A stretch of DNA of 64,000 nt from Piscinibacter caeni (GCA_003265685.1 QJOU01000022.1:30750-94749), one strand, 5' to 3'; numbered from the stretch's first letter, positions 51,060 through 59,690 are shown. Notes: a model not told the origin generated them from the sequence alone. Numbers and translations: made by a program.

Positions 51060-52042
51060 CAATGGCCTCCGGCGCCGGCATCCAGGCGCAGGCGCGGGTC
51101 GACGACGAAGTACAGCAGGTCGACCACCAAGTTGATCAGCACGAACACCAGGGCGATCAGGCACAGGTAGGCCGCCATCACCGGGATGTCGGCGAACTGC
51201 ACCGACTGCACGAACAGCAGACCCATGCCGGGCCACTGGAACACCGTCTCGGTGATGATGGAAAAGGCGATCAACGCGCCGAGTTGCAGCCCGACCACGG
51301 TGATCACCGGCACCAGCGTGTTGCGCAAGGCATGGCCGAAGTAGACCACGCGATCGGGCAGGCCGCGTGCCAGGGCGAAACGGATGTAGTCGGTGCGCAG
51401 CACCTCGAGCATCTCGGCGCGGACCAGCCGCATGATCAGCGTGAGCTGGAACACCGACAGCGTGACCGCCGGCAGCACCAGGTGCTTCCAGCCGTCGACC
51501 GTGAGCAGGCCGGTGCTCCAGGCGCCAAGCTGCACGACGTCGCCGCGGCCGAAGCTCGGCAGCACCTTGAGCATCACCGCGAACACGAGGATCAGCAGGA
51601 TGCCGATCAGGAAGGTGGGCAGCGACACCCCGAGCAGCGAGACGGTCATCAGCACCTGCGACAGCACCGTGCCGCGCCGCAGGGCCGCGACCACGCCCAT
51701 CGGGATGCCGACCACCAGGGCCAGCACGGCGGCCGCCACGGCCAGCTCCAGCGTGGCCGGGAAGCGCTCGGCGATCAGCGTCGACACCTTGCGGCCCTGG
51801 CGCAGGCTGATGCCGAACTCGCCCTGCAGCGCCTGGGCGCAGAAGGCCGCGAACTGCAGCGGGAAGGGCCGGTCGAGCCCGAGGTCGGCGCGCAGCTGCT
51901 CGCGCTGCTCGGGCGTCGAATCGGGCCCGGCCATCTGCATCACCGGGTCGCCGACGTACTGGAACAGCATGAAGGCGATGAAGCCCACCGTCAGCATCAC
52001 GAGGACACCCTGCACCAGGCGACGCAGCACGAAAGCCAGCAT
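51059..52042 (-). CDS. dppB: Dipeptide ABC transporter permease (DppB type)
   Basis: A 327-aa permease: N-terminal helix VLRRLVQGVLVMLTVGFIAFML, the DppB/OppB marker GDPVMQMAG, then LDRPFPLQF. The EAA-like motif is LRTDYIRFALARGLPDRVVYFGHALRN, followed by ITETVFQWPGMGLLFVQSV, typical of this group. Six membrane helices. It is the first gene of the operon. No periplasmic binding-protein gene is present next to it in this window. Confidence 0.94.
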   Translation of the reverse strand: MLAFVLRRLVQGVLVMLTVGFIAFMLFQYVGDPVMQMAGPDSTPEQREQLRADLGLDRPFPLQFAAFCAQALQGEFGISLRQGRKVSTLIAERFPATLELAVAAAVLALVVGIPMGVVAALRRGTVLSQVLMTVSLLGVSLPTFLIGILLILVFAVMLKVLPSFGRGDVVQLGAWSTGLLTVDGWKHLVLPAVTLSVFQLTLIMRLVRAEMLEVLRTDYIRFALARGLPDRVVYFGHALRNTLVPVITVVGLQLGALIAFSIITETVFQWPGMGLLFVQSVQFADIPVMAAYLCLIALVFVLINLVVDLLYFVVDPRLRLDAGAGGH

Positions 52043-52107
52043 GCACGCAGTTCAGCAAATCGCGCGCCATGCGCCAAGCGGGGTTGCCCGCAGCCGCGGG
52101 CTGCGCC

Positions 52108-52836
52108 TCAGAGGCGGCGGCCGTCGCGCCCGATCAGGTGCACCTCGCCATAGCGGGCCCGGGCGCGGCCGCCGGTGTTGTCGCTGTCGCTCATGTAGGC
52201 CACGCCGACGAGCCGCCCCGGTTCCTCGCCGAAGGCCTGCCGGAAATCGGCTACCAGGTCACGCCGGTAGAGCAGCCACTGCCCGCGACGCGCCGCGCCG
52301 GACTCGACGACGATCTTGCGCACCCGGTCCGTGCGGTGGCCCTGGAACAGCGATTCGGGCGCGGCCCGGTTGTCCCACACGTACATCAGGGTGGCGTAGG
52401 GCGGGGGCTCGCCGGTCAGCGTCTCGGCCAGCTCGAACACGGCACGGTTGCGCAAGGAAAGTAGCGAGCGGTCGCCATCGAACGCGAACAGGACCCGCAC
52501 CGGCGAGTCGGACCGTTCGGCCACGCCGAGGTCGGCCTCGGCAATCAGCTCGTCGACACGCCAGGAGAACTCGACCTGGGCGACCTGGGCAGGATCGAGC
52601 TGGAGCGCGCGGCGCAACATGCTCGCCGAAGCTTCCGACTCGGCGCGCACGACCAGCCGCCCGTCTTCCTGATCGGCCAGGTAGCGGGTAGGCCGCTTGC
52701 CCGGCAGCACGAATTCGTTCCAGCCCGACAAGCCTGGTGACAGGGGGGCCGCGACCTCGGCCGGTGGCGTCGCGCAACCCGCCAGCCACAACGCCGCCGC
52801 GGCCGCACGGGCCGCGGCACCGCGCGGCGGGCGCAC
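52108..52836 (-). CDS. DUF3047 lipoprotein
   Basis: A 242-aa protein of the DUF3047 family. Signal peptide with lipobox LAGC near residue 21, then a beta-rich body: LPGKRPTRYLADQEDGRLVVRAESEASAS (read in parts), FSWRVDELI, LFAFDGDRSLLSLRNR, TLMYVWDNR, and VGVAYMSDSDNTGG near the end, the most conserved family block. The function of the family is unknown. The GTG start at 52836 lies one base after the stop of the porin gene, so it is translated from the same message. Confidence 0.85.
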   Translation of the reverse strand: MRPPRGAAARAAAAALWLAGCATPPAEVAAPLSPGLSGWNEFVLPGKRPTRYLADQEDGRLVVRAESEASASMLRRALQLDPAQVAQVEFSWRVDELIAEADLGVAERSDSPVRVLFAFDGDRSLLSLRNRAVFELAETLTGEPPPYATLMYVWDNRAAPESLFQGHRTDRVRKIVVESGAARRGQWLLYRRDLVADFRQAFGEEPGRLVGVAYMSDSDNTGGRARARYGEVHLIGRDGRRL

Positions 52837-52837
52837 G

Positions 52838-54079
52838 TCAGAAGCGGTGACGCAGGCCGAGTGCGACGCTGTTCGAGTCGGTGCCGGCCCGGTCGGTCAC
52901 GCCGCCGATGAAGCCGGCCTGCCCCGGTGCCGCCTGTCCGAGGTTCTTGTTGTTGAAGTGGGTCAGCACCGCGTTGACGTCGGTGCGCTTGGAGAACGAA
53001 TACGTGTAGGCCGCGCCGTACGAGGTGGTGTCGGCGTTGTTCGGGCGCTTGTCGTTCAGCGACGAGCCCGCCAGGTAGATGGTGTGCGGACCGGCGACGA
53101 TCTTGTAGCCCAGGTGCAGCAGGCGGGCGTCCTGCTGCAGCGCGCGGTCGAAGGCGTCGGCCACCTGGCCGCCGATCACCGGTCCGAGCTGCGGATTGGC
53201 GACCAGCGCAGCGCGGACCGCCGACAGGCCGCTCGGGTGCGTGTCCTTCACGTGCCCGTACTGGCCGTAGATCGTGCCCGGGCCGACCGCCACATAGCCG
53301 CCCAGCACCAGCGAGGTCAGCGACTTGTCGCCCTTCTCGTTGTTGCGGGTGTTGTAGCCGAGGCCGGCGCCGAAGGCGTCCGACTTGTACATCGCCATGC
53401 CGCCGATCATGCGGCCGGTGCTCGTCGTGTTGCCTTCGCCCAGTGCGTACATCAGCGACGCGGAGAACGGCCCCTGCGCGATGCGGTAGGCCACCGCATT
53501 GCTGACGCGGATGTCGATCGAGGGCGGGAAGGACGCCACCTGGCCGGCCGCCAGGCTGGACTGCGTGCCCAGCGTGTCGAAGGTGGCCGACACCTCGTAG
53601 GCCGGGGTGTACTGGCGGCCGGCCAACCCCGCGCCAAACGGGGTCACGAGGCCGACAAAGACCTGCCGATCCCACATGTTGTTGGCCAGGTTGACGCCGA
53701 CGGTACTGCCGATGCCTGCGGCCACGTTGTCGACCGCCGGTTGCAGGAAGGTCGGCAACCCGAGCAGGGTCGCATTGGTGAGCCGATCCGGCAGTTGCGA
53801 TCCCGACAGCGGCCGGTTGTTGATGCCGCCGGTGTCGATCTCCATGCGGTGTTCCATCGTGAACAGGGCGCGGTAGCCACCGCCCAGGTCCTCGTTGCCG
53901 CGGAAGCCGAGGCGCGAGCCGTCCATGATGCCGCTGACCAGGAAGGTCCGGGTGCCGCCGCGCAGGCCGCTGACCTGGCTGACCCCGCCGTCCAGGATGC
54001 CGTAGGCGGTGACGCTGCTCTGCGCGAACGCGGCGGACGAAGCGGCGGCCAGGGCGGTCAGCGCGAGGATTCTTTTCAT
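52838..54079 (-). CDS. Gram-negative general porin (Burkholderiales type), 413 aa
   Basis: An outer-membrane trimeric porin. The signal peptide MKRILALTALAAASSAAFAQ is followed by SSVTAYGILDGGV, the classical family start, then SRLGFRGNEDLGGGYRALFTMEHR, the L3 region, alternating beta strands, and the C-terminal ALGLRHRF ending in Phe, required for BAM recognition. The start is the ATG at 54079. The gene is followed one base later by the DUF3047 lipoprotein gene. It is a little longer than the neighbouring porin (364 aa). Confidence 0.93.
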   Translation of the reverse strand: MKRILALTALAAASSAAFAQSSVTAYGILDGGVSQVSGLRGGTRTFLVSGIMDGSRLGFRGNEDLGGGYRALFTMEHRMEIDTGGINNRPLSGSQLPDRLTNATLLGLPTFLQPAVDNVAAGIGSTVGVNLANNMWDRQVFVGLVTPFGAGLAGRQYTPAYEVSATFDTLGTQSSLAAGQVASFPPSIDIRVSNAVAYRIAQGPFSASLMYALGEGNTTSTGRMIGGMAMYKSDAFGAGLGYNTRNNEKGDKSLTSLVLGGYVAVGPGTIYGQYGHVKDTHPSGLSAVRAALVANPQLGPVIGGQVADAFDRALQQDARLLHLGYKIVAGPHTIYLAGSSLNDKRPNNADTTSYGAAYTYSFSKRTDVNAVLTHFNNKNLGQAAPGQAGFIGGVTDRAGTDSNSVALGLRHRF

Positions 54080-54200
54080 GGCGGTCTCCAATCGGTAATC
54101 CGAAGATTGTGCCGAGCGCCACCGGGCATGGCCGGCGCCTGTCGCGCCGGACCCACGCTGGTTTTCCTTGAGAACTTGTCGCGCGGACGACAGGAGCATG

Positions 54201-54223
54201 AAAAAGGCCGCCCGAAGGCGGCC
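54201..54223 (-). terminator. Rho-independent terminator after the second porin
   Basis: On the minus strand GGCCGCC, loop TTCG, GGCGGCC is followed by TTTTT (54205-54201): a perfect 7-bp stem closed by an extra-stable UUCG tetraloop. It lies 25 bp after the stop of the porin at 54249-55343 and separates the two porin transcripts. Confidence 0.9.
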
Positions 54224-54248
54224 TCGAGGATCGGGCGGGAGGCCCCGA

Positions 54249-55343
54249 TCAGAAGGTGTGGCGCAGGCCGAAGGCGTACGCCGTGCTGTTCTTGCTGTTC
54301 TTGCCGTCGAAGCCGACGTCGAGGTTGTCGTTCGCCGTCGACAGGTCGACGTACAGGTTGGTGCGCTTGCTCAGGTTGTAGTTGTAGCCGATCGCGAACT
54401 TCTTGACCTTGGTCTCGTCCGTCGCGCCGACCGGATCGGCGGTCAGTTGACCGTAGCCGACCTTCAGCAGGCCGGGGCCCACCGGAGCAGTCGCGCCGAT
54501 CAGGAAGAACTTGTTCGTGCCGTCGCTGTTCACGCCGGTCTTCGTGCGGATGTAGTAACCCATCAGCTTGGCCACGCCGAAGTCGTAGGCCGCCGCCAGG
54601 TTGACCAGCGAGTTGCCGTCGCTGTTGGCGTTGGTGCCGGTCTTCTTGCCGTAGCCGATACCCGCGTAGATCGGGCCACCGGCGTACTCGACGTTGATGC
54701 CGGCATCGCGGTTCAGCGTAGCCGAGCCTTCGCCCAGGCCCACCGCGGCGTTGACCGTCAGGCCACCCAGGTTGGGCGACTTGTAGCCGATGCCGTTGGT
54801 GTGGCGGCCAGCCGGGTTGCCGGTGGGCAGACCGTCGGCGCCCATCGGCGTTTCGTGCGTGCCGGCCAGGCCATACACCATGCCGGTGAACTGGCCGACG
54901 CCGTCCAGGCCGAACGGATCGGACTTGGCGGCCAGCCAGAAGAACGGGGCGTACTCGCGACCCAGGTAGACCGAGCCCGCGGCGGCGCTGGTCAGCTGAA
55001 CGTAGCTGCGGCCACCCCAGAAGATGCCGCCGGAAGCGCCATCATCGGGCGTGAAGCGGTGCTCGATCTGGAACTGGGCCGACAGGCCACCGCCCAGGTC
55101 TTCCGTGCCGCGGAAGCCGAGGCGCGAGGCGGTCGACTGCTGCAGCTTCCAGGCCTTCGTGCCCAGCGGGCCGCAGGTGCCCGTCGCGCTCGGAACCTCG
55201 CACACGCCCGGGCTGTAGGTGTTCCCGCCATTGGACTTCTGCACGGCCAGGTCGACCACGCCGTAGATCGTCACCGACGACTGGGCCGAGGCCGCACCGG
55301 CGAACGCACCCAACACGGCGAGAGCGAGCAGAGATTTTTTCAT
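54249..55343 (-). CDS. Gram-negative general porin (Burkholderiales type), 364 aa
   Basis: A trimeric outer-membrane porin. Signal MKKSLLALAVLGAFAGAASAQ, then SSVTIYGVVDLAVQK, ASRLGFRGTEDLGGGLSAQFQIEHRF (read in parts), GRSYVQLTSAAAGSVYLGREYAP, and the C-terminal strand AYAFGLRHTF with terminal Phe. A Cys pair (PGVCEVPSATGTCGP) lies in an early loop. AGGAG precedes the ATG at 55343. It has its own promoter-like site at 55437-55465 and a strong terminator, so it is probably monocistronic and highly expressed. Confidence 0.95.
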   Translation of the reverse strand: MKKSLLALAVLGAFAGAASAQSSVTIYGVVDLAVQKSNGGNTYSPGVCEVPSATGTCGPLGTKAWKLQQSTASRLGFRGTEDLGGGLSAQFQIEHRFTPDDGASGGIFWGGRSYVQLTSAAAGSVYLGREYAPFFWLAAKSDPFGLDGVGQFTGMVYGLAGTHETPMGADGLPTGNPAGRHTNGIGYKSPNLGGLTVNAAVGLGEGSATLNRDAGINVEYAGGPIYAGIGYGKKTGTNANSDGNSLVNLAAAYDFGVAKLMGYYIRTKTGVNSDGTNKFFLIGATAPVGPGLLKVGYGQLTADPVGATDETKVKKFAIGYNYNLSKRTNLYVDLSTANDNLDVGFDGKNSKNSTAYAFGLRHTF

Positions 55344-55436
55344 TGCGACTATCTCCTAAGTTGAACAAGAGGTCCCGATCGACTGGCGCCCTTTTCGGGC
55401 AGATCAGGCCGAACCCCCTCAGCGGAAGTTGGGCGT

Positions 55437-55465
55437 ATTGCACCAGACGGCCCCAGGGGTTGCAA
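55437..55465 (-). promoter_or_regulatory. Sigma-70-like promoter of the porin at 54249-55343
   Basis: On the minus strand TTGCAA (55465-55460) and TGCAAT (55442-55437) are separated by exactly 17 bp, each matching 4 of 6 consensus bases. The predicted leader is about 87 nt and includes a GCCC-GAAAA-GGGC hairpin before the AGGAG site. Confidence 0.45.
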
Positions 55466-55554
55466 AGATTTGGGGCGAATATCGAGACCCATGTTGCCTG
55501 ATCACAACGGCAGGCCTCGATGCCTTTCGGGACTGGGCGCGACATACTTGTGTC

Positions 55555-56199
55555 ATGAGTACATGGCAGCCCCTGAGCGGCACGGACGCCGTGATCGCCG
55601 CCTTCGACACCGCCTTGCGCACCCTGGCCGGCGCCAGCCACGCCGGACGACCCTGTCCCCGGTCGCAGGAGCCGGCCGGCGAACTGGACGCCGACGAGCG
55701 CCGCCTGTCCGGCGCGCTGATGCGCGTCAACCATGTCGGCGAAGTCTGCGCCCAGGCCCTGTACAACGCGCAGGCCCTGACGGCGCGGGACCCGGCGCTG
55801 CGCCACCAGTTCGACGCCGCGGCACGCGAGGAAACCGACCACCTGGCCTGGACCCAGCAGCGCCTGGACGAACTCGGCGCCCGGCCGAGCCTGCTCAACC
55901 CGCTGTGGTACGGCGGCGCCTTCGCCATCGGCCTGCTGGCCGGCCGGGTCGGCGACGCGACCAGCCTGGGCTTTCTCGTCGAGACCGAGCGCCAGGTCGA
56001 GCAGCACCTGGAGGGTCACCTGGATCGGCTACCCGCGGGCGACAAGGCCTCGCGCGCCATCGTCGAGCAGATGCGCCAGGACGAGGCCCGCCATGCCGAC
56101 GACGCGCAGGCGGCCGGCGCCGCCGAACTGCCCCTGCCGGTGCGCTGGGCGATGCGGGCGGCGGCCAAGCTGATGACCGTGACCGCGCACCGCGTCTGA
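55555..56199 (+). CDS. coq7: 2-Polyprenyl-3-methyl-6-methoxy-1,4-benzoquinone monooxygenase (Coq7)
   Basis: A 214-aa di-iron hydroxylase of ubiquinone synthesis (demethoxyubiquinone step). Iron-ligand motifs: [45 protein letters not shown] and [10 protein letters not shown], in the Coq7 order and spacing. The ATG at 55555 begins MSTWQPLSG; the frame is open upstream but unlike the family. It is divergent from the porin gene and convergent with the OsmC-family gene. Confidence 0.95.
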   Translation: MSTWQPLSGTDAVIAAFDTALRTLAGASHAGRPCPRSQEPAGELDADERRLSGALMRVNHVGEVCAQALYNAQALTARDPALRHQFDAAAREETDHLAWTQQRLDELGARPSLLNPLWYGGAFAIGLLAGRVGDATSLGFLVETERQVEQHLEGHLDRLPAGDKASRAIVEQMRQDEARHADDAQAAGAAELPLPVRWAMRAAAKLMTVTAHRV

Positions 56200-56209
56200 G
56201 CGGCGCCGG

Positions 56210-56632
56210 TCAGGCGGCGACGATCTCGAAACTGGTCGTCATCGCGGCGGTCTTGCCCAGCATCGCACTGGCCGAACAGTACTTCTCGTGCGACAGCCTG
56301 ACCGCACGGTCGACCGCGGCCTCCGGGAGATCGTGCCCGGTGACGATGAAATGCATGTGGATGCGCGTGAACACCTTCGGGTCGACCTCGGCCCGGTCGG
56401 CTTCGACCTTGACCCGGCAGCCGCGCACGTCGTGCCGCCCGCGCTGCAGGATCAGCACCACGTCGTAGGCGGTGCAGGCGCCGGTGCCGGCCAGCACCGT
56501 CTCCATCGGGCGCGGCGCCAGGTTGCGGCCGCCGCCGTCGGGCGCGCCATCCATCGTGATCAGGTGGCCGCTGCCGGTTTCGGCGCTGAAGGCCATGCCG
56601 GAGGTCGGCAGCCAGTTGATCGTGCACTCCAT
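56210..56632 (-). CDS. OsmC/Ohr-family protein
   Basis: A 140-aa protein of the OsmC superfamily, thiol peroxidases acting on organic hydroperoxides. Seen: PMETVLAGTGACTAYDVVLIL, with the catalytic Cys in the TGACT context, an acidic strand (VKVEADRAEVDPKVFTRIHMHF) and the second family segment AVDRAVRLSHEKYCSASAMLGKTA with the second Cys. It is of the YhfA-like type rather than classical OsmC. It converges on coq7 with 10 bp between stops. Confidence 0.88.
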   Translation of the reverse strand: MECTINWLPTSGMAFSAETGSGHLITMDGAPDGGGRNLAPRPMETVLAGTGACTAYDVVLILQRGRHDVRGCRVKVEADRAEVDPKVFTRIHMHFIVTGHDLPEAAVDRAVRLSHEKYCSASAMLGKTAAMTTSFEIVAA

Positions 56633-56714
56633 GCTCGGTCCTCGCAGAATTGCGCCGCATTGTGCGCTGCATCACGCCGGCGAGAGATCGCTCTAAGTTC
56701 AGGCGATGAAGTTA

Positions 56715-56743
56715 TTGCGGCGCAGCATGAAAGCGCCTACACT
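56715..56743 (+). promoter_or_regulatory. Sigma-70-like promoter of the candidate small RNA
   Basis: TTGCGG (56715-56720) and TACACT (56738-56743) are spaced by exactly 17 bp, each matching 4 of 6 consensus bases. Transcription would start near 56750, leading straight to the terminator at 56843. Confidence 0.4.
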
Positions 56744-56749
56744 GTTGTT

Positions 56750-56877
56750 CATTCGGTGATCGTCTTCTGTCGTTTGTGTTCGTTTAGGCGCGATTCGATC
56801 CCCGAGCCGTTTGTCTCCTCCACCTCCTCCATTGGTGGATTCAGCCCAAGGCAGCAATGCCTTGGGCTCTTTTCTTT
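56750..56877 (+). ncRNA. Candidate small RNA with anti-Shine-Dalgarno loop
   Basis: This is a gap of 314 bp between the OsmC-family gene and ilvA. A promoter-like pair (56715-56743) is followed about 100 bp later by a very strong intrinsic terminator. In between, UCCACC (56819-56824) and GGUGGA (56834-56839) form a hairpin whose loop is UCCUCCAUU, a C-rich sequence complementary to Shine-Dalgarno sites, as in several known trans-acting sRNAs. No ORF longer than a few codons is present. It could instead be an ilvA attenuator leader, but no run of isoleucine codons is present. Confidence 0.5.
56843..56877 (+). terminator. Strong rho-independent terminator upstream of ilvA
   Basis: AGCCCAAGGCA (56843-56853), loop GCAA, TGCCTTGGGCT (56858-56868): a perfect 11-bp stem followed by CTTTTCTTT. 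It cannot serve coq7 or the convergent OsmC-family gene, so it must end a transcript that begins inside the gap. Confidence 0.9.
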
Positions 56878-56946
56878 GGCCGGCCCGCAGCGACAGCGCG
56901 GCTATGATGCGGCGCCGCAACGGCCCACCGCCCGGAGAAGATCGCC

Positions 56947-58509
56947 ATGGCCGGCTCCCGCCGCAGCCCACCCCCCACCGACAAGCGACCGCGACTCAAG
57001 CCGGCCGACTACCTGCAGAAGATCCTGACCGCGCGTGTCTACGACGTGGCGATCGAGTCGCCGCTGGAGAACGCGCGCAGCCTGTCCAAGCGCCTGGGCA
57101 ACCAGGTGCTGCTCAAACGCGAGGACAACCAGCCCGTCTTCAGCTTCAAGCTGCGCGGCGCGTACAACAAGATGGCGCACCTGAGCCCGGAGCAGTTGCA
57201 GCGCGGCGTCATCTGCGCCTCGGCGGGCAACCATGCGCAGGGTGTGGCGCTGAGCGCGCGGCGGCTCGGCTGCCGCGCCCTGATCGTGATGCCGGTGACC
57301 ACGCCGCGGCTGAAGATCGACGCGGTGCGCGCGCTGGGCGGCGAAGTCGTGCTGCATGGGGACAGCTATTCCGACGCCTACGTGCACGCGCTCGAACTAG
57401 AGCGCTCGCAGGGCCTGACCTTCGTGCACCCGTTCGACGACCCGGACGTGATCGCCGGGCAGGGCACGATCGCGATGGAGATCCTGCGCCAGCACCAGGG
57501 CCCGATCGACGCGGTGTTCGTGGCGATCGGCGGCGGCGGGCTGATCTCCGGCGTGGCGGCGTACATCAAGTCGGTGCGGCCGGAGATCAAGGTGATCGGC
57601 GTGCAGACCACCGACTCGGACGCGATGGTGCGCTCGGTGCGCGCCGGCAAGCGCGTCACGCTGGCCGACGTCGGGCTGTTTTCCGACGGCACCGCGGTCA
57701 AGCTGGTCGGCGAGGAGACCTTCCGCCTGACGCGCCGGCTGGTGGACGACTTCGTGGTGGTCGACACCGACGCCGTCTGCGCCGCGATCAAGGACGTGTT
57801 CCAGGACACCCGCAGCATCCTCGAGCCGGCCGGCGCGCTCGGCGTGGCAGCGATCAAGCAGTACGTCGAGCAGCACCGCAGCAAGGGGCAAACCTATGTG
57901 GCCATCACCTGCGGCGCCAACATGAACTTCGACCGGCTGCGCTTCGTCGCCGAGCGCGCCGAGGTCGGCGAGGCGCGCGAGGCGCTGTTCGCGGTGACCA
58001 TCCCCGAGGAACGCGGCAGCTTCAAGCGCCTGTGCGCCCTGATCGGCGCGCGGGCGGTCACCGAGTTCAACTACCGCATCTCGGACTCGGACCAGGCCCA
58101 TGTGTTCGTCGGCGTGGCCACCACCAACCGGGAGGAGGGGCACAAGCTGGCGCGCCACCTCGAGCGGCACGGCTTCCCGACCCTGGACCTGACCGACGAC
58201 GAACTCGCCAAGCAGCACCTGCGCCACCTGGTGGGCGGGCGCAGCGAGCTGGCGCAGGACGAGCGGCTGTATCGGTTCGTCTTCCCGGAGCGTCCGGGGG
58301 CGTTGATGCGCTTCCTGGACAGCATGCACCCGGACTGGAACATCAGCCTGTTCCACTATCGCAACCAGGGCGCGGACTACGGTCGCATCCTGGTCGGGCT
58401 GCAGGTGCCGCGCTCGGACAAGCAGGCCTTCCGCGCCTTCCTCGAGGGCCTGGCCTATCCGTGCGAGGACGAGACGGACAACCCGGTGTACCGGCTGTTC
58501 CTGCGTTAG
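56947..58509 (+). CDS. ilvA: Threonine ammonia-lyase, biosynthetic
   Basis: A 520-aa PLP enzyme that converts threonine to 2-oxobutyrate, the first committed step of isoleucine synthesis. The PLP Lys is in QPVFSFKLRGAYNKM, the Ser/Gly site in SAGNHAQGVAL, and the phosphate-binding glycine loop is AIGGGGLISGVAAYIK. Two C-terminal ACT-like regulatory domains (about 335-420 and 430-515; GSFKRLCALIGARAVTEFNYR and PGALMRFLDSM) mark the isoleucine-inhibited biosynthetic form. The ATG at 56947 follows GGAGAAG. It is probably transcribed separately from the small RNA upstream. Confidence 0.97.
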   Translation: MAGSRRSPPPTDKRPRLKPADYLQKILTARVYDVAIESPLENARSLSKRLGNQVLLKREDNQPVFSFKLRGAYNKMAHLSPEQLQRGVICASAGNHAQGVALSARRLGCRALIVMPVTTPRLKIDAVRALGGEVVLHGDSYSDAYVHALELERSQGLTFVHPFDDPDVIAGQGTIAMEILRQHQGPIDAVFVAIGGGGLISGVAAYIKSVRPEIKVIGVQTTDSDAMVRSVRAGKRVTLADVGLFSDGTAVKLVGEETFRLTRRLVDDFVVVDTDAVCAAIKDVFQDTRSILEPAGALGVAAIKQYVEQHRSKGQTYVAITCGANMNFDRLRFVAERAEVGEAREALFAVTIPEERGSFKRLCALIGARAVTEFNYRISDSDQAHVFVGVATTNREEGHKLARHLERHGFPTLDLTDDELAKQHLRHLVGGRSELAQDERLYRFVFPERPGALMRFLDSMHPDWNISLFHYRNQGADYGRILVGLQVPRSDKQAFRAFLEGLAYPCEDETDNPVYRLFLR

Positions 58510-58613
58510 ATCGCACGACGCGACGGGGTCGCATTGCGCGGCGCGGCGCGGCGGCCTCACAATGAGTAAGCGGCCGCACCTGTCGGCGCGATTCCTGCTT
58601 CCCACAGCGCCTC

Positions 58614-59684
58614 ATGTCGGTCAACCGTTCGCTGATCACGCCCACCGCCAACCCGCTGCTCGAGCAGGCCCTGCGCGAGAAGCTGGGCCGCCGCGGCGAG
58701 ACCGTCGGCAGCCTTGGCGAACTCGAGCCGCTCGCGGTACGCCTGGGCCTGATCCAGAACACGCTCAAGCCGCGCTTCCGCACGCCGCAGATCGTCATGT
58801 TCGCGGCCGACCACGGGTTGGCGGTCGACGGCATCGGCATGCCTGGACGCCCCTCGACGGCCAGGCTGGTCGGCAGCCTGCTGTCCTCGCAACTGCCGGT
58901 GGCGGTGTTCGCGCGCATCCAGGGGCTGGAGCTGTCGGTGGTCGACTGCGGCGTGGCCGAACCCGTCGCACCGCACGCACGCCTGCTGGCACGCAAGATC
59001 GCCCACGGAACACGTAGCGCGCGCGCCACCATGGCCATGTCGCTCGACCAGGCCCATGCGGCCATCCGCGCCGGCATGGAGATCGCCGACTCGCTGCCCG
59101 GCAACGCGATCGCCTGCGCCGGCATCGGCGTCGGCTCGCAGGAAAGTGCGGCACTCGTGCTGTCGCGCCTGGGCGGCACGGAGCTGCGCGACCTGGTCTA
59201 CGCCGGCCCGTCGATGACACCCGAGGACCTGCAGCACCTGCTGAACGTGCTGCAGGGTGCGCAGCTGCGCCACAAGGATGCGGCCGATCCGGTCGAGGCA
59301 CTGGCGGCCTTCGGCGGCTTCGAGATGGCGATGATGGTCGGCGTGATGCTGGTGGCGGGCAGCAAGCGGCACCTGATCGTCGTCGACGGCATCCCGGCCT
59401 GCGCCGCGCTGATGGTCGCCTCGCGCATTGCGCCGGCGGTCACCGACTATTGCGTCTATTGCCGCAGCCACGGCCACCAGGGGCTGGACCGCGCGCTGGC
59501 GCTGTTCCAGGCCTCGGCGCTGCTCGAGCTCGGCATGGAGAGCACCGACGGCACCGGCGCCACCTTGGCCTGGCCGCTGATCCGCAGCGCCGCGGCGCTG
59601 CTGACCGAGGTGGCCGAGGGCGAGGACCCTGGGCCCTCGCGGCCGATGCCGATCCCGACGCTCAGCGGGCTCGGAACGCTCTGA
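58614..59684 (+). CDS. cobT: CobT-like nucleotide:base phosphoribosyltransferase
   Basis: A 356-aa homologue of CobT, which moves ribose phosphate from nicotinate mononucleotide to dimethylbenzimidazole for the lower loop of cobalamin. Seen: QIVMFAADHGLAVDGI, GIGVGSQESAALVL-type GIGVGSQESAALVLSRLGG, and the C-terminal block. The usual catalytic-Glu motif LGEGTGA reads STDGTGATLAWPL here, with Asp in the Glu position. It may work on another base or be slower. No other cobamide gene is nearby. The start is the ATG at 58614. Confidence 0.82.
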   Translation: MSVNRSLITPTANPLLEQALREKLGRRGETVGSLGELEPLAVRLGLIQNTLKPRFRTPQIVMFAADHGLAVDGIGMPGRPSTARLVGSLLSSQLPVAVFARIQGLELSVVDCGVAEPVAPHARLLARKIAHGTRSARATMAMSLDQAHAAIRAGMEIADSLPGNAIACAGIGVGSQESAALVLSRLGGTELRDLVYAGPSMTPEDLQHLLNVLQGAQLRHKDAADPVEALAAFGGFEMAMMVGVMLVAGSKRHLIVVDGIPACAALMVASRIAPAVTDYCVYCRSHGHQGLDRALALFQASALLELGMESTDGTGATLAWPLIRSAAALLTEVAEGEDPGPSRPMPIPTLSGLGTL

Positions 59685-59690
59685 CCCGGC

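Noticed and set aside
56726..56758. A 10-codon ORF (MKAPTLLFIR) before the terminator upstream of ilvA, as a possible attenuation leader peptide.
   Set aside because: It has only one Ile codon and no ribosome binding site, its ATG precedes the best predicted transcription start, and no alternative antiterminator pairing was seen.
56786..56824. A TTCGATCCCC...CTCCACC segment resembling the 3' end of tmRNA or a tRNA.
   Set aside because: The bases flanking the T-loop-like segment do not pair and there is no acceptor arm or CCA, so it is probably chance.
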